Of a stretch of DNA of 64,000 nt, positions 8,153 to 17,024 are shown one piece after another (the stretch's first letter is position 1; the number at the start of each line of letters is the position of its first letter). The DNA comes from Sphingobacteriales bacterium (GTDB lineage Bacteria > Bacteroidota > Bacteroidia > Chitinophagales > Chitinophagaceae). The DNA is taken from NCBI GenBank assembly GCA_016200915.1, contig JACQDV010000008.1, positions 248,001 through 312,000 on the forward strand. The letters run 5' to 3'. The notes under the pieces are model-generated. The model ran no database searches. It was not told the origin of the DNA and was given only the letters and a program-made list of their open reading frames with translations. The translations under genes were made by a program, and so were the position numbers.

Positions 8153-10165
8153 ATGCTGAATAAGCTGGTGAAATATTTGTTCAATGCATTAGTACCGGTA
8201 TTTATTTTTTATGCAAATGCCGTTGCTCAAAATGGATTTGCAACAAATGGAAAAGGAGTTACTTCAGCAGGTTGTAATGATGTGCTGTTTTCAGGTGCAC
8301 CCAGTGTAATATCTCATACATTAGAAGTTAATGGTTCTGCATGGTACAGGAAACAGATTGACTTAACGCAACCTTTTCAGTTAGGAATGGTACTCTATTT
8401 TCAGCAAACTATTTTTACGGATGGATTTGTTTTTGCTCTTACTGATGATGCTACTTCGCTGGGTGGTATGAGTAACACTATGGGATGGGGCGGCATTAAA
8501 AAATCAATTGCTGTTACTTTTGATCTGAAATCAAATACAAAAGATAATGATCCTGCATATGCTCATGCAGCTATACAACTAAATGGCAATACCAATCATC
8601 AGTCAGCTGATAATATTGCCGGTCCTGTGTCCATACAATATCTTTTTAATTCATTGTCCAAATTGTATGAGTATGCGGTTTTTTCATGGCAACCGGCAAC
8701 GCAAACATTAAGTGTTACCGTTAATGGCTCAGTTATTATATCAGCACAATATGATATCGCAGCTAAAATCTTTAACGGAAATAATTTAGTTTATTGGGGA
8801 TTTACCGGCTCCCTCTCGCAATATACATCTATGAGCAATATACCTGCAGATGCACGACCGGCACCTGGCTATATTAAGGCTTACTTTGGAACAATTATTC
8901 CACGATTTGAATCATCACCAGAACTGGACACTTGTTTTGGTAAACCAATAATTTTTAAAGATGATTCCCGGTATGAATCTGATGGCACTTTCAATTCTTC
9001 ATTGCTGGCTAAATGGTATTGGGATTTTGGTGACGGAACAACATCAGCCATTCGTAATCCGCCTGCACATAATTATCCTGCTCCCGGAAAATATACTTTC
9101 AAGTTCACGGTAACTAATCAGATTGGATGTACAGTGGATACACTGATGAAAGTGATTACACTTGGCTCCACACCTAAAGTTGATTTTGATGTGGATGCCT
9201 TATGTGCCGGCCGTAAGATTTCTTTTACTGATAAATCATATGCAGCCGTTAGCGGTGGTATTATTAAATGGCAATGGGATTTCAACAGTGAATTTTTATC
9301 CGATAAACAACATCCGGCTTTGGTTTTTCAAAACGCTGGTGAAAAGAAAATAAAACTGGAAGTAAGAACGATTGAAGGCTGTGTAGCAGATACAGAAAAA
9401 ATTTTGGAATTGGGAATGGCTCCGGTTATTGATTTTTCTTTGGTACAGGATTGTGACCGTAATGTATTTTATACTTCAGTTTTAAAAAATAATGTAACAG
9501 TAAAAAACCGGCAATGGGATTTTGGAGATGATCAATCTTCATCCGATCCTAATCCTGTTCATATGTTTCAGCAAAACGGTACTTATAAAAGCAGTTTGCT
9601 GGCTGTCTCTGCTGATAATTGTCCTTCTGATACCATTGTAAAAGAAGTCATCATTAATAAGATTGTGCCCAACGCAGGAAATGATACCATAATTACCAAA
9701 GGTCAGCCGCTTCAGTTGCTGGCGACGGGAGCTGATAGTTATTTATGGTTCCCGGCTATAGGATTAAACAATGACCATATAAGTAATCCTGTAGCTGTAT
9801 TAAATAAAAGCCAGACATATACAGTACAATTCAAGAATAGTAATGGCTGTATTGCTTATGATACCATTTCAGTAAAAGTATTTGACAAGATTAATGTGTA
9901 TGTGCCATCTGTTTTTACTCCCAATAATGATGGCCTTAATGATGTGTTGCATATCATTGCGCCGGGTATTAAACGATTTGAATACTTTAAGATTTACGAC
10001 CGCTGGGGAAAACAGGTTTTTGTTACAAAGGATCTGCATACCGGTTGGGATGGAACTTACAATAAACAACAACTTCCATCAGGTAATTATGTTTGGTTTC
10101 TTTATGCAACAGACTACAGGGGAAATAGTATTTCAGGAAAAGGAATTGTTACCATACTCCGCTGA
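8153..10165 (+). CDS. Secreted lectin-PKD protein with type IX (type B) sorting domain
   Basis: This 670-residue protein is predicted to be exported by Sec and then carried to the cell surface or medium by the type IX secretion system. After a signal peptide (ending near NAVAQ, residue 26) comes an L-type-lectin-like domain (about 30-250; TDGFVFALTDDATSLGG, MGWGGIKKSIAVTFDL). Three PKD-like repeats follow (WYWDFGDGTT near 287, WQWDFNSEF near 373, RQWDFGDDQSS near 452), each ending in a Cys-containing strand. The C-terminal 90 residues are a gliding-motility-type sorting domain (VPSVFTPNNDGLND, IYDRWGKQVF, WDGTYNKQQLPSGNY). No catalytic domain is visible, so a carbohydrate-binding or adhesive role is inferred. 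It lies between two SusC/SusD loci. Confidence 0.87.
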   Translation: MLNKLVKYLFNALVPVFIFYANAVAQNGFATNGKGVTSAGCNDVLFSGAPSVISHTLEVNGSAWYRKQIDLTQPFQLGMVLYFQQTIFTDGFVFALTDDATSLGGMSNTMGWGGIKKSIAVTFDLKSNTKDNDPAYAHAAIQLNGNTNHQSADNIAGPVSIQYLFNSLSKLYEYAVFSWQPATQTLSVTVNGSVIISAQYDIAAKIFNGNNLVYWGFTGSLSQYTSMSNIPADARPAPGYIKAYFGTIIPRFESSPELDTCFGKPIIFKDDSRYESDGTFNSSLLAKWYWDFGDGTTSAIRNPPAHNYPAPGKYTFKFTVTNQIGCTVDTLMKVITLGSTPKVDFDVDALCAGRKISFTDKSYAAVSGGIIKWQWDFNSEFLSDKQHPALVFQNAGEKKIKLEVRTIEGCVADTEKILELGMAPVIDFSLVQDCDRNVFYTSVLKNNVTVKNRQWDFGDDQSSSDPNPVHMFQQNGTYKSSLLAVSADNCPSDTIVKEVIINKIVPNAGNDTIITKGQPLQLLATGADSYLWFPAIGLNNDHISNPVAVLNKSQTYTVQFKNSNGCIAYDTISVKVFDKINVYVPSVFTPNNDGLNDVLHIIAPGIKRFEYFKIYDRWGKQVFVTKDLHTGWDGTYNKQQLPSGNYVWFLYATDYRGNSISGKGIVTILR

Positions 10166-10528
10166 TAATTATCTATCCGGTTTAATTGCCACTTATCAAA
10201 ACATCAATCAGGGCATCTTGATAATCTTATGCTGCTATAAATTGCTAAACATACATTCTGTTTAGGTTTAACAATGCTTCCCTTGTTACAAATAAAATAA
10301 TCATGATACCGGTCATCAATGCAGATCTTGTATTTAAACACTAACTATAATTATCCTGCATCTGCAATTAATACTTCTAATAAACCATTGGTGTATAAAA
10401 CCAGTTATTTTTTTTTACGATGCAGCTATTTGTAAAAGTTTAAACTTTACATGAACGCTTTTTTATATTATAAAACTGAATGAATAAGGTGAAGGCTGAA
10501 GATATTTTTGTATTTAAAACTATCTGCA
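10166..10528. other. Intergenic region before SusC locus 2
   Basis: No gene is supported here. The region carries an inverted repeat at 10431-10451. A TATTTTTG at 10503-10510 resembles a Bacteroidota -7 element, but it would leave a leader of only about 12 bases and has no -33 TTTG, so I do not call it a promoter. Confidence 0.5.
10431..10451. promoter_or_regulatory. 21-bp inverted repeat upstream of SusC locus 2
   Basis: Arms TGTAAA and TTTACA surround a core containing the 10-bp palindrome AGTTTAAACT. It lies about 80 bp before the start codon, a plausible operator position. No local regulator is known. Confidence 0.35.
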
Positions 10529-13500
10529 ATGAGAAAACTTCTCGGCCTTTCTTTGCTACTATTGATAGCATCTGTGCAACTTGCAGCACAAAGTAAAACT
10601 CTTGCCGGAAGGGTTATTGATTCCAAAACAAATTCCGGTCTTCCAAATGTAAGTGTGATTGTAAAAAATTCCGGCGCCGGTACCAAAACGGATAACGATG
10701 GAAAGTTTTCTATTGTTGTTTCACCGGATGATGTATTGATTTTTTCAATGGTGGGATACAGCTCCACCCAGGTGAGAGTGGGCGGAAAAAATTCGCTCGA
10801 AGTTTTATTAGAACAACAGGGTACGCAATTATCTGAAGTTGTGGTTACAGCTTTGGGTATTTCCAAAGACAGGAGAACGCTTGGATATGCTACTCAATCT
10901 GTAAAGAACGAAGCATTGGTTGATAAAGGTGATGGCAGCCTTTTAAATGCGCTGCAGGGTAAAATAGCCGGTGCTGATATTACAGGCGCCAGTGGGGCTG
11001 CCGGTGCCTCCACCAGTATTTTGCTGAGAGGCATTACCTCTTTCAGCGGAAGCCAGTCACCGTTGTTTGTTGTGGATGGTATTCCTGTGAGCGACAATAC
11101 TGATGAATCCACTATTGCTCTTTATTCAGGGCAATCATCCAATCGCACAATGGATTTAAATCTGAATAACATTGAAAGTGTTAACGTGTTACAGGGGCCG
11201 GCAGCAGCAGCATTATACGGATCAAGAGCAGCACATGGCGCCATAATGATTACCACAAAAAAAGGAAGCGGTAAAAAAGGAGTGGTTGATGTGGTGTTCA
11301 CCAGCTCATATACACAGCAACGGGCATATGGATTTCCTGAATTACAAAATAAATATGGGCAAGGCGCCAGCGGTGTATTAAATCCAATTTCAACTAACTC
11401 ACTTGGCCCTGCTTTTAGCAGTACACCAAGTTTAGCAAATGGATTAATTGTTGCGCCGGGAACAACAGCTTATGTTAACGGCATTACTTATACACCCGGT
11501 CAAACGATTCCTTTCCAGGCCTATCCAAATAATATTCTTAGTTATTTTAAAACAGGAACTGTGTTTGATCAGAATCTTACAGTTAGCTCCGGTGACGCTA
11601 AGAGTTATTATAATTTGGCGGTTGGTAATTCAAAGCAGGTTGGTATTCTTCCTAACTCTGCATTTAAGAAAACGAATATTGGGTTTAATGCCTCAACCAC
11701 TCTTGGTGAAAAATTAAATATTAAAGGTGGTGCCACCTATTTTTCAACAGTGCAGGAAGGAATTACACAGGGAACAAATGGTGCATATAGTTCCTATGCA
11801 AATGTTGTCAGGGTTCCAAGAAGTGTTGACTTTGAATATTTCAAAAATAATTATACCACACCGGGAGGATATAATAACTGGTTTATTCCGAATGTTTATA
11901 GTTCCACTATACAGGACTCCGTTAGCCAGGGGGATAATCCTTATTTCGCTGCTTACAAAAATCCAATACGAAGTGAATTGTCAAGGATACTCGGAAATAT
12001 GACAATTGGTTATGACATTACCAAGTGGTTAAATGTAAGTTACCGTGCCGGTGTAGATGCTTACACTGACAGAAGAAAACGAACGATAAGTGTAGGCTCT
12101 GCACAGGTGGTGAGAAGCACATTCACCGGGTCACCGGGTACTGCAACAGGTGGTATAATGGAAGATATTTATTACCGCAGCGAACTGAATGGTGATTTAA
12201 TGATCAATGCAAAAAGAAATGATCTTTTTGTAAAAGGATTAAATGCAAATCTTTTATTAGGACAAGGCATTAACCAACAAAAGTACCAGCAATTAAATCA
12301 AACAGGTTATGCATTGGCTGTTCCTGGTTATTATAATATCACCAATGCTTCTAATTTATCTCTTACCAACGAGTATCATTCAATAAGAAGATTAGTTGGT
12401 TACTACGGACAGTTATCATTGGCCTATAATAATTACTTGTTTCTTGAGTTAACCGGCCGCCAGGAAAAATCATCCACTTTACCTAAACAAAAGAACAGTT
12501 ATTTCTATCCTTCAGCTTCTGCTTCTTTTGTACTGACAGATGCGTTAAAAATAAACAGTAACCTTCTTTCGTTTGCTAAACTGAGGGTGGCTTATGCAAA
12601 AGTTGGTAACGATGCGCCTGTTTATTCTCTTGATAATACCTATTTCTCCGCAGCAGTTGGTAATAATGTTGCCAATTATGCTTTTCCATTTGGTAACGTG
12701 GCTGGGTTTGCAGCAAGTACATTGCTTGGAAATAAAGAATTAACTCCAGAATTTATTACCACCGTTGATGTGGGTGCAAACATTGGTTTATTAAAAAACC
12801 GGTTAAATCTTGATGTTACAGTTTATTCATCAAAGAGTACCGATCAGATTGTACCTGTTGGCTTACCAGCTTCCAGCGGATATCTTAACCGGTATGTTAA
12901 CATTGGTGCGATGACGAATAAGGGATATGAGATAACCTTAAATGCTACTCCCGTTCGTACCAAAAATTTTACCTGGAATGTATCAGCTAATTTTTCAAGA
13001 AATAAAAATAAAGTCACATACATCGCTCCCGGTGTAACTTCTTTTGGTTATGGGGGAATCGCCTTTTCCGGTCTTGTTCCAACCATTGCAGTGGGTGAAG
13101 CATATGGCGTAATACGTGGAAGTAAGTTTGTGACCAACGCACAAGGGCAACGACTAATTGACTCCACTACTGGTTTATATCTTAATTATCAAACTGATAA
13201 AACTGTGTTAGATCCCAACCGGGAGTGGATTGCCGGTTTATCAAATACCATCACTTACAAAAATCTATCCCTTTCTGTATTGCTTGATCATAAGCAGGGA
13301 GGACAATTTGAATCATTTACTGTTGGAATTTTAAGAGCAAATGGCTCACTTAAACTGACAGAAGACCGGGATCAACCATTTATTCTGCCCGGAGTAATAG
13401 ACATGGGTGGCGGAAAATATAAACCTAATAATATACAAATAAATGGCCAGACTTATTACAACTCAGCATTAGGAAGCACAACAGGAGCGGCTACCTCCAA

Positions 13501-13783
13501 TGAATTTGCAGTGTTTGATGCTACTACTTTCCGGGTAAGAGAAGTTTCTCTTAGTTATGATTTTAACCAGTTGCGGGAAATTACAAAGGGAAAAGTAAAG
13601 AGTGTGAAGCTTACTGTATATGGAAGAAATCTTTTCTACTACGCACCCAATTCTATTATTGATCCCGAACTGAGTACATCAGGTGCAAGTACTACTACCA
13701 ACGGTGGTTTAGTAAGAGGGCTTGAATTAGTGAGTGCACCTAATACACGCAATTTTGGAATAAGCATTAAAGCAACATTTTAA
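10529..13783 (+). CDS. SusC/RagA-family TonB-dependent outer-membrane transporter (locus 2)
   Basis: This 1084-residue TonB-dependent transporter is taken from the ATG at 10529; an in-frame TTG at 10508 would add seven residues ahead of a clear signal peptide (MRKLLGLSLLLLIASVQLAAQ). The order is signal peptide, carboxypeptidase-regulatory-like domain (TLAGRVIDSKTNSGLPNVSV), TonB-box-like LSEVVVTALGI, plug (LLRGITSFSG, FVVDGIPV, ALYGSRAAHGAI) and barrel ending ...ISIKATF. It pairs with the SusD-like gene 18 bp downstream. No glycoside hydrolase or sensor lies beside it, so the substrate is unknown. Confidence 0.93.
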   Translation: MRKLLGLSLLLLIASVQLAAQSKTLAGRVIDSKTNSGLPNVSVIVKNSGAGTKTDNDGKFSIVVSPDDVLIFSMVGYSSTQVRVGGKNSLEVLLEQQGTQLSEVVVTALGISKDRRTLGYATQSVKNEALVDKGDGSLLNALQGKIAGADITGASGAAGASTSILLRGITSFSGSQSPLFVVDGIPVSDNTDESTIALYSGQSSNRTMDLNLNNIESVNVLQGPAAAALYGSRAAHGAIMITTKKGSGKKGVVDVVFTSSYTQQRAYGFPELQNKYGQGASGVLNPISTNSLGPAFSSTPSLANGLIVAPGTTAYVNGITYTPGQTIPFQAYPNNILSYFKTGTVFDQNLTVSSGDAKSYYNLAVGNSKQVGILPNSAFKKTNIGFNASTTLGEKLNIKGGATYFSTVQEGITQGTNGAYSSYANVVRVPRSVDFEYFKNNYTTPGGYNNWFIPNVYSSTIQDSVSQGDNPYFAAYKNPIRSELSRILGNMTIGYDITKWLNVSYRAGVDAYTDRRKRTISVGSAQVVRSTFTGSPGTATGGIMEDIYYRSELNGDLMINAKRNDLFVKGLNANLLLGQGINQQKYQQLNQTGYALAVPGYYNITNASNLSLTNEYHSIRRLVGYYGQLSLAYNNYLFLELTGRQEKSSTLPKQKNSYFYPSASASFVLTDALKINSNLLSFAKLRVAYAKVGNDAPVYSLDNTYFSAAVGNNVANYAFPFGNVAGFAASTLLGNKELTPEFITTVDVGANIGLLKNRLNLDVTVYSSKSTDQIVPVGLPASSGYLNRYVNIGAMTNKGYEITLNATPVRTKNFTWNVSANFSRNKNKVTYIAPGVTSFGYGGIAFSGLVPTIAVGEAYGVIRGSKFVTNAQGQRLIDSTTGLYLNYQTDKTVLDPNREWIAGLSNTITYKNLSLSVLLDHKQGGQFESFTVGILRANGSLKLTEDRDQPFILPGVIDMGGGKYKPNNIQINGQTYYNSALGSTTGAATSNEFAVFDATTFRVREVSLSYDFNQLREITKGKVKSVKLTVYGRNLFYYAPNSIIDPELSTSGASTTTNGGLVRGLELVSAPNTRNFGISIKATF

Positions 13784-13801
13784 TGATTTAAAAAAGTAAT
13801 T

Positions 13802-15283
13802 ATGAAAGCAATTATTAATAATATGATCTGCATTTTGATTTTGACAGTTATCAGTTCCTGTTCAAAATCATATCTGGATGTTAACACCAATCCTAATGCG
13901 GTGGTGGATGTTCCTGCAAAAACATTACTGCCTACTACTACGGTGGGAATGGCATTTACTTTTAGTAATGAAACGGCAAGAGCTGCAGGATTATTGATGC
14001 AGTATAATGCAGGTATTGCCGGCCAGGCAGCTGCATATGATCAATGGAATATTGGTAGTTTGGATAACTCCTGGTCAAATGAAATTTATACTAACGTAGT
14101 TACCAATATCGGTATCCTTATTAAAAAAACACAGGCAGAAAATCCGGCTTATGCTGGTATAGCAAAACTTCAGTTGGCTTATACCATTTCAATGACGACA
14201 GATTTGTGGGGAGACGTTCCTTATTCACAGGCAGGGCAGGGTTTTGATGCTAATGGTGTATTGCTTTATCCGCAGCCGAGATTTGATGCACAGCAGGATA
14301 TATATCTTGGTAACTCATCCAGCAATATTAAAAGTCTTTTTGACTTGGTAAAAGAAGGATTAAGCAATATAGCTTCACCATCTGTCTTAAAACCTGGTTC
14401 TGATGATTTAGTTTACGGTGGTGATTTAAGTAAATGGACAAGATTTGGTAATTCCTTATTATTAAAATTGGCGTTACAGGTTTCTAACAAAAAACCTGAT
14501 ATCACTGCTTCAACTATTAATGATATCGTTAATAATAATAAACCAATTATTGATGCGGTAGATGGTAGTCTTGATTTTAATGTACCCTTTACCAAAACAA
14601 ATCCCAATGCATATTATCTGCAGGATATTGGCGGTTCTATTCCAAATAATCAAATGTTAAGTACACGTTTTTTAGCATTGGAAAGAAGTTTGAATGATTC
14701 ATTACGATTATCTAAGTTTTATACCAAACCAGCTCCCACTTTTGTTGCCTACGATAATGGTTCACCTTTTGTTGCACCCACTGCAGCTAATCGTTCTTAT
14801 TATGGTACATACGTAGTTGGTGCTACCCGTGGTGGAGAAGCTCCAATAAGACTGATCAGTGCATTCAGAAATTATTTTATACTGGCTGAAGCGGCTTTGC
14901 GATTTGGTGTAAGTGGCAATCCAAATGCCTATTATCAAAACGGTATTAAAGCATCAATGAAAGCAGCTGGATTAACTGATGCTGATATAACTGCTTATTT
15001 CACTGCTAATCCAACTATAGTAAATCTTAGTGGAACGGATGATGAAAAACTTCAACAGATAATTACTCAGAAATATGTAGCATCTGTTGGTAGCGCTGTT
15101 GAAAGTTATAACGATTACCGTCGTACCGGTTATCCAGTTCTTACACAGCCATTACAAACCGCCGGTGATGATCCTAATGTATTTCCGCAAAGATTTCCTT
15201 ATACCAACAGTGAAGGAACGGCTAATCCTAATCAACCCAATCCAAGACCTAAAACCACTGTAAAAGTTTGGTGGGCATTATAA
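13802..15283 (+). CDS. SusD/RagB-like nutrient-binding lipoprotein (locus 2)
   Basis: This 493-residue surface lipoprotein has the lipobox TVISSCSKSYLD (Cys near residue 20) and the DVNTNPNAVVDVP start typical of the shorter SusD-like branch. The family core is visible in MTTDLWGDVPYSQAGQG and DLSKWTRFGNSLLLKLALQ, with FILAEAALRFG in the C-terminal half. It should bind ligand for the SusC barrel encoded immediately upstream and is followed by a small lipoprotein gene in the same operon. Confidence 0.9.
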   Translation: MKAIINNMICILILTVISSCSKSYLDVNTNPNAVVDVPAKTLLPTTTVGMAFTFSNETARAAGLLMQYNAGIAGQAAAYDQWNIGSLDNSWSNEIYTNVVTNIGILIKKTQAENPAYAGIAKLQLAYTISMTTDLWGDVPYSQAGQGFDANGVLLYPQPRFDAQQDIYLGNSSSNIKSLFDLVKEGLSNIASPSVLKPGSDDLVYGGDLSKWTRFGNSLLLKLALQVSNKKPDITASTINDIVNNNKPIIDAVDGSLDFNVPFTKTNPNAYYLQDIGGSIPNNQMLSTRFLALERSLNDSLRLSKFYTKPAPTFVAYDNGSPFVAPTAANRSYYGTYVVGATRGGEAPIRLISAFRNYFILAEAALRFGVSGNPNAYYQNGIKASMKAAGLTDADITAYFTANPTIVNLSGTDDEKLQQIITQKYVASVGSAVESYNDYRRTGYPVLTQPLQTAGDDPNVFPQRFPYTNSEGTANPNQPNPRPKTTVKVWWAL

Positions 15284-15309
15284 AATCAATCATCATTAAA
15301 TAAGAAATC

Positions 15310-15810
15310 ATGAATAAAAATATTTTGATCATTTGTCTGCTGGTGATAGCAACTTTAACGGGTTGTAAGAAGGATGAATTTAATTTTCTTTCACAAAATC
15401 ATCCGGATGTGCCGGTAACGGTAACCAACTTGTTTGGAATGTATAATGGTGTTCCCACCGTTTCCACTTCACTTTCCGGTGGAGGAACGATTACGATTAA
15501 TTTAAGCATTCCTGCCAATAAAGGAAGAACTATTAAAGAAATTACAAGAGTAGCAATTGCAAGTACGCCTACTAATTATAAGGTAGTGCAGGTTAGTACC
15601 GGGCTTTATAATACAGCACCAATAGCAGGCGATGGTACTAGTGTAACCTTTACTACTTCATTGGCGGAATATACCTCCAAAACCGGGATTAATGTAACAG
15701 CAAGCGGAACTGCTACCAGTTTTCTTAGCCGTTATTTTTATTTTTTAATAACGCTGGATAATGGCGACCAGTTAATTCCTGTACCCGTAAGAGTATATGT
15801 AGCGAGTTAG
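15310..15810 (+). CDS. Small lipoprotein of SusC/SusD locus 2, function unknown
   Basis: This 166-residue lipoprotein has the lipobox ATLTGCKKDEF and a beta-rich body without a family I can name. It starts 26 bp after the SusD stop and is closed by a strong terminator at 15922-15949, so it belongs to the same operon. Small lipoproteins in this position of SusC/SusD loci are often extra surface glycan-binding or scaffold proteins; that role is only inferred from position. Confidence 0.75.
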   Translation: MNKNILIICLLVIATLTGCKKDEFNFLSQNHPDVPVTVTNLFGMYNGVPTVSTSLSGGGTITINLSIPANKGRTIKEITRVAIASTPTNYKVVQVSTGLYNTAPIAGDGTSVTFTTSLAEYTSKTGINVTASGTATSFLSRYFYFLITLDNGDQLIPVPVRVYVAS

Positions 15811-15858
15811 ATTTAAATAATTGATAAACTCCGGGGATTTCTTTTGGTTAAATAATAC

Positions 15859-15899
15859 CCGCAATTCATCCCTGGATCATGTTCGGTTCTAAATTGCGG
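15859..15899. repeat. Inverted repeat in the 3' region of SusC/SusD locus 2
   Basis: CCGCAATT at 15859-15866 is perfectly complementary to AATTGCGG at 15892-15899 with a 25-base loop. It precedes the terminator and could stabilise the transcript end; no function is established. Confidence 0.45.
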
Positions 15900-15921
15900 T
15901 CAGAAATTTTCTCATGTCGTT

Positions 15922-15949
15922 GCAGGTGATGTCTATCACCTGCTTTTTT
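15922..15949 (+). terminator. Intrinsic terminator of SusC/SusD locus 2
   Basis: A perfect 9-bp stem (GCAGGTGAT with ATCACCTGC, loop GTCT) is followed by a T run at 15944-15949. Confidence 0.9.
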
Positions 15950-15974
15950 ATTGGTAAAACAGAAGCCAAAATGG

Positions 15975-16006
15975 TTTGTTCAGTTAGGTTAATCAACCTA
16001 TATTTG
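15975..16006 (+). promoter_or_regulatory. Bacteroidota-type promoter of the CAT tRNA
   Basis: TTTG at 15975-15978, a 20-bp spacer, then TATATTTG at 15999-16006 match the primary sigma factor consensus of Bacteroidota (-33 TTTG, -7 TAnnTTTG). The mature tRNA begins 11 bases downstream. This is the cleanest promoter in the window. Confidence 0.85.
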
Positions 16007-16016
16007 CAGCCCATTT

Positions 16017-16090
16017 GGCGAGGTAGCTCAGGTGGTTAGAGCGTTGGATTCATAACCCAAAGGTCTCGGGTTCAACTCCCGATCTCGCTA
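16017..16090 (+). tRNA. tRNA with anticodon CAT, probably elongator tRNA-Met
   Basis: The 74 bases fold into a complete cloverleaf: acceptor GGCGAGG with TCTCGCT (G-U pairs at both ends), D stem GCTC/GAGC, anticodon loop TTCATAA, T stem TCGGG/CCCGA with loop TTCAACT, and discriminator A. CCA is not encoded. The anticodon stem is TTGGA/CCCAA, which leaves an A-C mismatch next to the loop. It lacks the three G-C pairs and the unpaired first base of initiator tRNA. A lysidine-modified tRNA-Ile with the same gene anticodon cannot be excluded from sequence alone. Confidence 0.92.
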
Positions 16091-16096
16091 CTATAA

Positions 16097-16123
16097 AGCT
16101 TTGGAGAAGTCCAGGGCTTTTTT
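16097..16123 (+). terminator. Intrinsic terminator of the tRNA
   Basis: A 9-bp stem with two G-U pairs (AGCTTTGGA with TCCAGGGCT, loop GAAG) is followed by a run of T, seven bases after the tRNA end. Confidence 0.85.
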
Positions 16124-16278
16124 ATTTCAAACATTTTTTTGTTTCGTTAATTAGTAAGGAGTAATAATTCAATTTGCCTGGTTAAGTTTTTTTCCGGCAA
16201 CAGTTAAGAAGAGTAATATTGTTGTGAGAGTTGATTTAATTGTTAAGAAAGCAGGAATTAAGAAATGTGATTAAAAAA

Positions 16279-16971
16279 TTAATTACCATCCCCTGTATAT
16301 GCTATTAATTTTTCTTCATTCAAAAGAAAAAAATTTTTCCCTTCCATCTTTATAATTTTTTCATCCGCCAGTTCATTCATCGTTCTGAAAGATGTTTCAT
16401 ACGTGGTGCCAATATAAGAGGCAAAATCCTGACGGCTGAGTGTAATGCCTAAGCTGCCATCTGGGTTTGTGCCAAATTTTTGTTGCAGTGCCAGCAACGC
16501 ATTGGCTGTTCTGCCTTTCACTGTCATGTGAGCAAGGTTCCGCATCTTTTTTTCTGACTCTTTTAATTCTGCCGCAAAAAACATCATCAGTTGAAATAGA
16601 AAATCAGGATTTACTTTTAATGTGCTGTTGAAAAAATCAAGACTAACAAAACATACATCTGTCGGTTCTAATGCTGTTCCTGAAACAGGATAAATAGTAT
16701 CACTGCCTAATCCCCTGTGCCCCACAATATCACCATCCTTAGCAATGCGTAAAATCAATTCTTTATCGCTACCCCATTTCTTATGCACTTTTACCAATCC
16801 GTTTGTTACAAAGAACATTCCTGTTACTTCTTTTCCTTCTGTAAATAACAATTCCCCTTTTTTGAAATGAAAACTTTTTCGGGCAGCATCAATGGCAGGA
16901 AGCCAGTCTGACTGGCATTGTTTACATAAAACACAACTATGCAGATCGCAGTTCTTTTTATTCTGTTTCAT
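16279..16971 (-). CDS. Crp/Fnr-family transcription regulator with N-terminal cysteine cluster
   Basis: This 230-residue regulator has a cyclic-nucleotide-binding-type beta-barrel sensor (about 20-140, FKKGELLFTEGKEVTGMFFVTNG), a dimer helix and a winged helix (about 165-225, LSRQDFASYIGTTYETSFRTMNEL). The first 20 residues contain Cys8, Cys13, Cys16 and Cys19, with another at Cys107. Clusters like this ligate an iron-sulfur centre in FNR-type sensors, so sensing of oxygen, NO or redox state is plausible but unproved. It lies 53 bp downstream of cobA on the same strand and is probably co-transcribed with it, opposite the nitrite/nitrate reductase operon. Its likely targets are the divergent cobA and nirB promoters, which carry spaced ATTTAAAT motifs. 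Confidence 0.85.
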   Translation of the reverse strand: MKQNKKNCDLHSCVLCKQCQSDWLPAIDAARKSFHFKKGELLFTEGKEVTGMFFVTNGLVKVHKKWGSDKELILRIAKDGDIVGHRGLGSDTIYPVSGTALEPTDVCFVSLDFFNSTLKVNPDFLFQLMMFFAAELKESEKKMRNLAHMTVKGRTANALLALQQKFGTNPDGSLGITLSRQDFASYIGTTYETSFRTMNELADEKIIKMEGKNFFLLNEEKLIAYTGDGN

Positions 16972-17024
16972 AAAGCCCGAAACTTTTTCTTTACAATATT
17001 AATTGGAATCGGGCATACTTGTTC

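Noticed and set aside
9882-10265. 127-codon plus-strand frame at the end of the lectin-PKD gene
   Set aside because: It overlaps the well-conserved type IX sorting domain in another frame and shows no family features.
10503-10510. TATTTTTG resembling a -7 promoter element before SusC locus 2
   Set aside because: No TTTG lies 19-21 bp upstream and the leader would be only about 12 bases; treated as chance in AT-rich DNA.
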